A stretch of 64,000 bases of DNA from Hyphomicrobiales bacterium (GTDB lineage Bacteria > Pseudomonadota > Alphaproteobacteria > Rhizobiales > Aestuariivirgaceae): the NCBI GenBank assembly GCA_025359215.1, contig JANYHE010000024.1:25751-89750 (forward strand), in the 5' to 3' direction. The translations under genes were made by a program, and so were the position numbers. The stretch's first letter is position 1, and each line of letters begins with the position of its first letter. Shown one piece after another: positions 56,315 through 64,000 of the stretch. The notes under the pieces are model-generated. The model ran no database searches. It saw only the letters and a list, made by a program, of their open reading frames with translations, and was not told the origin of the DNA.

Positions 56315-56352
56315 ATAAAAAAGGGCCAGCTTCATTTCTGAAGCTGGCCCTT
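56315..56352 (-). terminator. Rho-independent terminator of rpsA
   Basis: A perfect 14-base stem (AAGGGCCAGCTTCA pairing with TGAAGCTGGCCCTT) with a 4-base loop, followed on the minus strand by TTTTTT. It lies 14 bases after the rpsA stop and ends the rpsA transcript before ihfB. Confidence 0.93.
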
Positions 56353-56365
56353 CACTTTCAAACTA

Positions 56366-58120
56366 TTAAGCTTCGTTGTCTTTTTTCTTCAAAGCGGCTT
56401 GCAGAATGTCGCCAAGGGATGCGCCTGAATCTGACGAACCATACTGTGCAACGGCTTCGCGCTCATCGGCAATTTCCATCGCCTTGATTGACACGTTAAC
56501 CTTGCGCGCCTTGGCATCCATCGCTGTAATCAAGCCATCGAACTTTTCACCAACGGCAAAACGATCAGGGCGTTGACCATCACGGTCACGGGCCAAATCG
56601 GCACGCTTCACATAAGCTGTAATGTCAGTTCCGGAAATACGAACTTCCAAGCCACCATCTTCAACTTTGAGCACTTCGCAAGTAACCTTAGAGCCCTTGC
56701 GTGGTGCGCCACCTTCTGAGGCTGTTGAGCCACCAGATTTAGGAGCCGATGATGTCATTGAAGAACCAGCACCACCTTCTGTGAGCTGCTTAATGCCCAA
56801 TGAAATGCGTTCTTTTTCTTGGTCAACATCAAGAACAACGGCTTTCACCATATCGCCCTTTTTGTAATCCTTGATGGCTTCTTCGCCCGGACGCTTCCAA
56901 TCCAAATCAGACAAGTGAACCATGCCGTCCACATCGCCATCAAGGCCAACGAACAAACCAAACTCAGTCATGTTCTTCACTTCGCCATCAAGCACGGTGC
57001 CCTTAGGATATTTAGCAGCGAAGGCATCCCATGGGTTGGCTTGAACTTGCTTCAGGCCGAGAGAAATGCGGCGCTTGGACGAATCGATTTCCAACACTTG
57101 CACTTCAACTTCTTCTGAAGTGGAAAGAATCTTGCCGGGGTGAACGTTCTTCTTGGTCCAGCTCATTTCGGAAACGTGAACGAGACCTTCAATACCATCT
57201 TCCAGTTCAACAAATGCGCCGTAATCCGTGATGTTCGTAACTTTGCCCTTCACCTTGGTGCCCACGGTGTAGCGCTCAGCCACAATTTCCCATGGGTCTT
57301 TGTCAAGCTGCTTCATGCCAAGCGAAATGCGCTGGGTTTCTGGATTGATGCGAACGATTTGCACCTTCACAGATTGGCCAACAGTCAGCACATCCGAAGG
57401 ATGGTTCACGCGCTTCCATGCAATGTCTGTAACGTGGAGCAAACCATCGATACCGCCCAAATCAACAAACGCGCCGTAATCAGTGATGTTCTTAACAACA
57501 CCATCAACCACCTGGCCTTCAGCCAAATTTTGTACGAGTTCTGAACGTTGCTCAGCACGGGTTTCTTCCATCACCGCGCGGCGCGACACAACAATGTTGC
57601 CACGGCGGCGATCCATTTTCAGAATCACGAAGGGTTGCGACACATGCATCAAAGGCGTCACGTCACGAATGGGGCGAACGTCAACTTGTGAACCTGGTAA
57701 GAATGCAACTGCACCACCAAGATCAACAGTGAAGCCGCCTTTAACGCGACCGAAGATCACGCCATCAACGCGCTCTGCTTTCGCAGTCATTTCTTCAAGG
57801 TGCGTCCATGCTTCTTCGCGCTTGGCTTTATCGCGGGAAAGAACGGCTTCGCCGAGAGCGTTTTCAATCCGCTCTAAATAAACTTCAACAGTGCTGCCAA
57901 CCTTAACGTCAGCATCCTTGCCGGGCATCGCAAATTCCTTCAGCGGAACGCGGCCTTCGGTCTTCAAACCAACGTCAATAATGACGAAGTCGTTTTCAAT
58001 TGCCAGAACCTTGCCCTTAACAACCGCATTTTCGGTCACAGGACGGTCGGCATAGCTTTCAGCCAAAAGGCTTTCAAAATCTTCTAATGTAGGGGTCATC
58101 GAAACGGCAGATTTTGCCAT
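56366..58120 (-). CDS. rpsA: RpsA, 30S ribosomal protein S1
   Basis: A 584-residue, six-repeat S1 protein that binds mRNA at the 30S platform and unwinds structured leaders. OB-fold repeats are visible at about residues 30-95, 110-175, 195-265, 280-350, 368-435 and 475-550; the repeats with DYGAFVDLGG and DYGAFVELEDG are the most canonical. A Gly/Ser-rich linker near 445-470 separates repeats five and six. It is divergent from aroA, with a 313-base gap. Confidence 0.96.
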   Translation of the reverse strand: MAKSAVSMTPTLEDFESLLAESYADRPVTENAVVKGKVLAIENDFVIIDVGLKTEGRVPLKEFAMPGKDADVKVGSTVEVYLERIENALGEAVLSRDKAKREEAWTHLEEMTAKAERVDGVIFGRVKGGFTVDLGGAVAFLPGSQVDVRPIRDVTPLMHVSQPFVILKMDRRRGNIVVSRRAVMEETRAEQRSELVQNLAEGQVVDGVVKNITDYGAFVDLGGIDGLLHVTDIAWKRVNHPSDVLTVGQSVKVQIVRINPETQRISLGMKQLDKDPWEIVAERYTVGTKVKGKVTNITDYGAFVELEDGIEGLVHVSEMSWTKKNVHPGKILSTSEEVEVQVLEIDSSKRRISLGLKQVQANPWDAFAAKYPKGTVLDGEVKNMTEFGLFVGLDGDVDGMVHLSDLDWKRPGEEAIKDYKKGDMVKAVVLDVDQEKERISLGIKQLTEGGAGSSMTSSAPKSGGSTASEGGAPRKGSKVTCEVLKVEDGGLEVRISGTDITAYVKRADLARDRDGQRPDRFAVGEKFDGLITAMDAKARKVNVSIKAMEIADEREAVAQYGSSDSGASLGDILQAALKKKDNEA

Positions 58121-59814
<1,694 letters not shown>

Positions 59815-59818
<4 letters not shown>

Positions 59819-60405
59819 TCATTGCCATTGATGGGCCGTCGGCAGCGGGAAAAGGCACCTTGGCGCGGGGTGTGGCCAAACATTTTGGTTATCATTTTTT
59901 AGATACCGGAGCGCTTTACCGCATGGTGGGTTTACTGGTTCTGCGTGGTGCGAAAGATCCTGTTTCTGCGGCCAAGAATTTAAATCCCGGCGATTTCTTG
60001 GACGCGGATTTGCGCGGAGAAAAAGTAGCACAAGCTGCATCTAAAGTGGCAGCACTTTCAGACGTTCGCCAAGCTTTATTGCATTTTCAGCGCGATTTTG
60101 CACAGAAAAAACCGGGCACTGTTTTGGATGGGCGAGACATTGGAACGGTCATTTGTCCGAATGCTGATTTCAAATTTTATGTCACAGCCTCAGTCTCATC
60201 GCGCGCCGAAAGACGTTACAAAGAACTGCAAGTAACAGGTGTAACTCTTGAGGAAGTGCGAGACGATATTGTAGCGCGAGATGAGAGTGATGCCAAAAAC
60301 AGCACCCCCGCTGAAGACGCTATTTTAATTGATAGCAGTGAATTGACAGCCGAAGAATGCTTGCACGAAGTGATCAAGATCATTGAAGGGGGAAATGATG
60401 CTTAA
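59815..60405 (+). CDS. cmk: Cmk, cytidylate kinase
   Basis: A 196-residue P-loop kinase phosphorylating CMP and dCMP. IIAIDGPSAAGKGTLAR at the N terminus is the P-loop; FLDTGALYRMVGLLVLR near residue 27 and VLDGRDIGTVICPNADFKFYV near 103 are diagnostic. It is shorter than E. coli Cmk, as usual in alphaproteobacteria. The ATG at 59815 has no strong ribosome binding site of its own, which fits entry from the upstream mini-ORF. It overlaps cax by 11 bases. Confidence 0.94.
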
Positions 60406-61468
60406 ATATATGCTGGTGTTTGTGCCAATCACAGCACTTCTCACATTCTTCGTGCATCCTGCCGATTGGATTATTTTCACCAGCGCGGCTTTATCAATTA
60501 TTCCTCTCGCTGCCATGATGGGCGAGGCCACCGAAAATCTTGCTGTGAAAACAGGCCCCACCATTGGCGGTCTTCTAAACGCCACATTTGGCAATGCCAC
60601 AGAATTGATCATTGCTTTCTTTGCTTTGCGTGCGGGTAAAATTGATGTGGTCAAAGCCAGCATCACAGGATCTATGATTTCTAACATGCTCTTGGTGTTG
60701 GGGTTGGCGCTGTTTCTGGGTGGGTTGAAACACAAGAAGCAGATTTTCAATAAAGACGTGGCGGGTGCCCTTTCGAGCCTGCTGGTTATCGTGATGATTG
60801 CGTTTCTGGTTCCAGCAATTTTTGATTTCACGGAACGCGGCGAAGGCATCTCATCTCCGCAAATTGCCATCAGCGACGAGAAATTTTCGCTGGCCGCCAG
60901 CGTGGTTTTAATCGGCCTCTATATTTGCAACCTGGTGTTCAGTCTTTTCACACATAAAGACCTGATCTCAGCCAGCGATGATGATCATGAAGCGGAAGCA
61001 TGGCCCGTAAAACGTGGTGTTCTCACACTGCTCGGGGCGACTTTGGTTGTAGCTTGGCTATCCGAAATATTAGTGGGTTCATTGGAAGGCTTCAGCCACC
61101 AGCTGGGCCTCACGGAAGTTTTTGCAGGCCTCATCATCATTCCAATCATCGGCAATGCAGCTGAGCACGCGGCCAGCGTTTTTGCGCTGAAGAACAAGTT
61201 GGATTTGGCCATCCAAATCGCCTTAGGGGCCACAATCCAAATTGCTTTGCTGGTTGCTCCGCTATTGGTCATCCTGTCATATGTGGTTGGAAAACCGATG
61301 GATCTTGTCATTCATCGCCCGCTTGAATTGGTGGGCCTATTTGGGGCCACAGTGATCACTGCCAGTGTGGCACGCGATGGTGAAACCAACTGGCTGGAAG
61401 GGGCCATGCTGCTCGGCGTTTATCTTTTGCTGGCTTTGGCGTTTTTCTTTTTGCCGGTGGGGGTCTAA
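60395..61468 (+). CDS. cax: Cax-type Ca2+/H+ antiporter
   Basis: A 357-residue membrane protein with about eleven helices. The two alpha-repeats are GNATELIIAFFALRAG (near residue 66) and GNAAEHAASVFALKNK (near 251), each with the ion-coordinating glutamate; an acidic loop SDDDHEAEA near 195 lies between the halves. It should export calcium using the proton gradient. The start is one of two adjacent ATGs (60395 or 60398) after GGGGG, within cmk. Confidence 0.92.
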   Translation: MMLKYMLVFVPITALLTFFVHPADWIIFTSAALSIIPLAAMMGEATENLAVKTGPTIGGLLNATFGNATELIIAFFALRAGKIDVVKASITGSMISNMLLVLGLALFLGGLKHKKQIFNKDVAGALSSLLVIVMIAFLVPAIFDFTERGEGISSPQIAISDEKFSLAASVVLIGLYICNLVFSLFTHKDLISASDDDHEAEAWPVKRGVLTLLGATLVVAWLSEILVGSLEGFSHQLGLTEVFAGLIIIPIIGNAAEHAASVFALKNKLDLAIQIALGATIQIALLVAPLLVILSYVVGKPMDLVIHRPLELVGLFGATVITASVARDGETNWLEGAMLLGVYLLLALAFFFLPVGV

Positions 61469-61534
61469 GCTCCACTTTCTGCAGCGAGGCAACACCAAGA
61501 GGATTTTTGACAAAAACTCCCCTTTTGACATTCT

Positions 61535-61571
61535 GGTTGAGCCGTGGCATGAGCCGCCTCAACCCCGTTTT
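61535..61571 (+). terminator. Possible terminator after cax
   Basis: GGTTGAG at 61535-61541 pairs with CTCAACC at 61558-61564; the inner bases extend the stem with a small bulge, and CCGTTTT follows. The U run is short, so termination may be partial. Confidence 0.4.
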
Positions 61572-61591
61572 CCCGTCGAAAGGACATTCCC

Positions 61592-62014
61592 TTGGTTAAA
61601 GCTGAGCTTGGCACAAAACGCACCTGCCCAAATTGCGCAACGCGTTTTTATGACCTGTTAAAAGACCCAATTACCTGCCCCAAATGCTCCACCAGCTTTG
61701 TTGCACTCTCCATTCTGCCTTCTAAAGCCGATTATCCGGGTGCTGTGCCACAGCCAGCGCCAAAACCACATGACGCTGAAGCCAATGATGATGTTGATTC
61801 AGGTGAAGTGGAATTGGTCAGCCTCGATGAAGTTGAAGCCGAAGAAAAGGCTGACGATGAAACCGCAGGCATTGAAGATGTTGATCTCGGCGAAGACGCA
61901 GCCGACACGGCCGATGATGATGAAGATGATACATTCCTCGTTGAAGAAGAAGACGAAGGCAACATGGATGATCTCGTCGAAGGCGGCGGCAAAGACGACG
62001 ACGAAGAACAATAA
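61592..62014 (+). CDS. TIGR02300-family zinc-ribbon protein with acidic tail
   Basis: A 140-residue protein with an N-terminal zinc ribbon (CPNC at residues 12-15, CPKC at 29-32) that begins like other TIGR02300 proteins with a KAELGTKR block, followed by a long Asp/Glu-rich tail from about residue 65 to the end. The family is typical of alphaproteobacteria; no function is known to me. The start is a TTG at 61592, with AAAGGA seven bases upstream, and no other start fits the conserved N terminus. A terminator and tRNA-Ala follow. Confidence 0.88.
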   Translation: MVKAELGTKRTCPNCATRFYDLLKDPITCPKCSTSFVALSILPSKADYPGAVPQPAPKPHDAEANDDVDSGEVELVSLDEVEAEEKADDETAGIEDVDLGEDAADTADDDEDDTFLVEEEDEGNMDDLVEGGGKDDDEEQ

Positions 62015-62029
62015 GATTTATCTTGAATC

Positions 62030-62064
62030 TCGGGCGGCACCGAACTAGGTTCCGCCCGAATTTT
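62030..62064 (+). terminator. Rho-independent terminator after the TIGR02300 gene
   Basis: TCGGGCGGCACC pairs with GGTTCCGCCCGA with one mismatch across a 6-base loop, followed by ATTTT, 15 bases after the stop codon. Confidence 0.8.
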
Positions 62065-62086
62065 AAAGTCTGCATATAGCAGCAAT

Positions 62087-62162
<76 letters not shown>

Positions 62163-62277
62163 TTCTTTTCAATAACTTAGCGGTTGGTGCCGAAGCGGCA
62201 AAACTGCCCTAGCAACCATCTAGCAACCAGCCCTAAAAATATATTTTCTTGGACCCGCGCCTGTGAATAACTCTTGC
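62163..62277. other. Junction between tRNA-Ala and the relaxase gene
   Basis: This 115-base gap contains the tandem repeat at 62210-62228 and a small GC-rich inverted segment near 62190-62212. No gene is seen. It is where an element integrated at the tRNA 3' end would carry its attachment-site arm. Confidence 0.45.
62210..62228. repeat. Tandem 8-bp repeat TAGCAACC, 11-bp period, beside tRNA-Ala
   Basis: TAGCAACC occurs at 62210-62217 and 62221-62228, separated by ATC, 48 bases past the tRNA 3' end. The geometry (8-mer, 11-base period, tRNA 3' side) equals that of the TGGTCACC pair near tRNA-Gly. Arm-type recombinase sites are a reasonable explanation. Confidence 0.55.
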
Positions 62278-64000
62278 TCAGATTCCAAGCTCACGTTGAC
62301 GTGCAATCGTGGTCTCCCAAGTACGGTTTGGACCTGCGGCACTCGAGACAAGTTTGCCCCTCATATCTTCAAGACTTGGCTTCCACGGTACGAGCACAAA
62401 CTCTTTGGCATTTTCGATGATGGCATACTTGCTGCTGGCGAGGTTGATGGACCGCTTGTAGGTGCCGGAGAATTGCTCGCCTTCGACGAGAGTGGCATGG
62501 GACAGTCCTGATCTGGCTGAGATGCTGTCTGTAGCGCTTTGCAGCTCTCTGCGCCTGAGATCATTGAGTGCGTTTGCTGACGGACGTGTTGAGCCGTCTT
62601 GCAAAGACTGCGTGAGACCTTGCTCTGTTAGCCATTGCATACGGTTCCTAAGTGCCGCTTTAACGTCTGCGCCAAAGCCTTGGTTCGCGATGTGCGTTGG
62701 GGTCTTGCTGGTGAGTTCTCGATCAAGCCAAGTTGCGCCGTCCGTGGCTGCCAGTTGTTCAAGACTGAGATACGATAGAATCCGAAGCCGCGTCTGTTGA
62801 CGACTATTGATTTCCTGTTCCGCTGCTTCGAGGGAAACAATCATGCCCTTCTCCGGCAGTGTACCGGGCAGCTGGTTGCCAATGTCAGCATAATGAACTC
62901 TGCCATCAGCACCATCGACAACGACGTAGTGGCGGTCGGTGATCTCATCGGTGAGTCCAATAGCTGCCACTCTGCCAACAACCTTGGCCTTGGTTTCAGC
63001 GCCGTTGAAAATGGCAAAGTTCCCCACTGGCCGATCAATCTCAGCTTCTTTCATCGCCCTGTGCATCGTCTTCATGATATCGTTACGCTGTCCCAATGTA
63101 CGAAGCTTGGGTTCTATATCGGTATCGATCTGCCAGACTCCCGGTTGCCGCTCTTCCGCCAGCCCAAGGTTTTTGAGATGACGCAAGCGCCGCATATGGA
63201 CAGCGTGTGTGGCGGGGTCCGAAGATGGCATGGCGCTGACCACGAGGAAGCCTTGGTCCATGTGCTTGAGGATTGACCTGTCTAACGGGGTGAACCTGCC
63301 GACTTCCACTTGCCGCACCAGCTTTAATTTCTGGTCAAATTCGTTCTCTGGTCCTAACTCAAGTGTCAGCAGCTCACTGGCCCGTTGTCTTATGCCGTGA
63401 GTGATATAATCCTTGGCGATGATAAGGTCCTTCCGGTCCTGTGCCTTTCCCTTGATCACGATGTGCGTGTGAGGATGGCCTGTATTGAAGTGATTGACGG
63501 CCACCCAATCAAGATTTGTCTCCAAGTCCAATTCCATGCGCTGCATCAGATCGCGGATGAACGGCTTTATATCATGAAGCTCGGCCCCGTCATCCGCTGA
63601 CACAATAATGCGGAACTGGTGCCTGTCACCATCGCAGCGTTCAACGAATGCTGCGCCGTCTGCTTCATCGGTGTCCTTGCCATAGAGTTGACCGGGTTCG
63701 CCCTGCAAGGTTACCCCGTCGCGCTGGATGTAGCGCATATGAGCGCGAGCCGCAGACAAGTTGCCCGTCCTCAGCTTGGCAATCCTAACTTTGATTACCG
63801 CCTTGCGGCTGCCTCCTGCCATGAAGCCTGCCGATGCCAGCGTACCCCAAGCAGCGCCGCGCCCGATACGCTGTCCTGTGAACGAGGATTTACGCCCAGA
63901 CTTGATGCCACTCTTGTAAGCAACCTCCATCACCTGCCTGTAGAACGACTTCGGCCTCCCACTCTTCGCATGACCCACACGCCCGAAGCGCGGCTCAAAC
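62278..64000 (-). CDS. VirD2-like relaxase with DUF3363 region (5' end cut by window)
   Basis: At least 573 residues; the frame stays open to the right edge, and residues such as PRFGRVG upstream of the GTG at 63978 belong to it, so the true start is outside the window. The relaxase part has QFRIIVSADDG and the metal-binding HPHTHIVIKG, followed by ITHGIRQRASELLTLELG; the C-terminal half is the DUF3363 extension. Such enzymes nick oriT and pilot conjugative transfer. Codon choice looks more GC-rich than in the housekeeping genes to the left. No coupling protein is visible yet. Confidence 0.88.
   Translation of the reverse strand, partial: FEPRFGRVGHAKSGRPKSFYRQVMEVAYKSGIKSGRKSSFTGQRIGRGAAWGTLASAGFMAGGSRKAVIKVRIAKLRTGNLSAARAHMRYIQRDGVTLQGEPGQLYGKDTDEADGAAFVERCDGDRHQFRIIVSADDGAELHDIKPFIRDLMQRMELDLETNLDWVAVNHFNTGHPHTHIVIKGKAQDRKDLIIAKDYITHGIRQRASELLTLELGPENEFDQKLKLVRQVEVGRFTPLDRSILKHMDQGFLVVSAMPSSDPATHAVHMRRLRHLKNLGLAEERQPGVWQIDTDIEPKLRTLGQRNDIMKTMHRAMKEAEIDRPVGNFAIFNGAETKAKVVGRVAAIGLTDEITDRHYVVVDGADGRVHYADIGNQLPGTLPEKGMIVSLEAAEQEINSRQQTRLRILSYLSLEQLAATDGATWLDRELTSKTPTHIANQGFGADVKAALRNRMQWLTEQGLTQSLQDGSTRPSANALNDLRRRELQSATDSISARSGLSHATLVEGEQFSGTYKRSINLASSKYAIIENAKEFVLVPWKPSLEDMRGKLVSSAAGPNRTWETTIARQRELGI

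Overview
This window looks like an origin-proximal stretch of the chromosome of an alphaproteobacterium, most likely in the order Hyphomicrobiales (Rhizobiales). By eye the base composition is close to balanced. The assignment rests on the gene complement and order: parB-parA-rsmG-mnmG-mnmE-rho-hemJ-hemE on one arm, maf-aroE-coaE-dnaQ on the other, a TsaE/AmgK-type fusion next to a MurU-type nucleotidyltransferase, a DivL-type kinase with tyrosine in the phosphoacceptor position, betaine-lipid genes btaA-btaB, and a TIGR02300-type zinc-ribbon protein. No genus can be named from the sequence alone.

Layout. 1-3690: a phosphate-starvation and arsenic cluster. A PlcP-like phosphoesterase (cut by the window edge) diverges from btaA-btaB, and an aquaporin-arsC pair follows; Pho-box-like sites precede the three transcription units. 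4023-4097 is tRNA-Gly(GCC), with tandem repeats on its 3' side. 4211-10202: an Ala-tRNA(Pro) deacylase, the TPR-thioredoxin CnoX, LON-domain, Trm112 and DUF971 proteins, a UbiH-type hydroxylase, and glnK-amtB behind a sigma-54-type promoter. 10365-21107: ftsK, lolA, xthA, a cyclic-nucleotide-binding protein, an orphan OmpR-type regulator, an L,D-transpeptidase, yggS, leuS, lptE and holA.

21099-29571 is a minus-strand block read away from the probable origin: hemE, hemJ, rho, mnmE, mnmG, rsmG, parA, parB. It contains three parS-like sites. The AT-rich gap 29572-29897 between divergent hemE and maf is the best candidate for oriC: it holds a consensus DnaA box, an exact IHF consensus match and a near-consensus CtrA site. 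Rightwards follow maf-aroE-coaE-dnaQ, secB, a Tim44-like gene, mltA-smr-HTH, ahcY with a 16-bp palindromic operator candidate, then a tightly coupled run of divL, tsaE-amgK, murU, addB, addA and trxA.

49093-58120 is a second minus-strand block: rpsA, ihfB, lapA, an ornithine-cyclodeaminase-family gene, pyrF, trpF, trpB, trpA, accD, folC. It diverges from aroA-cmk-cax and the TIGR02300 gene. The window ends with tRNA-Ala(GGC), a tandem repeat like the one near tRNA-Gly, and a VirD2-like relaxase running off the right edge, which marks an integrative or mobilizable element.

The less ordinary observations are: an intrinsic-terminator hairpin whose 3' arm contains the xthA start codon; a 15-codon repeat-built mini-ORF fitted between the aroA stop and the cmk start by ATGA overlaps at both ends; Pho-box control of arsenate detoxification; the predicted oriC with a parS cluster; and matching tandem repeats beside both tRNA genes. 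I found no CRISPR array, no insertion sequence and no clear defence system. Most of the window is vertically inherited housekeeping DNA.
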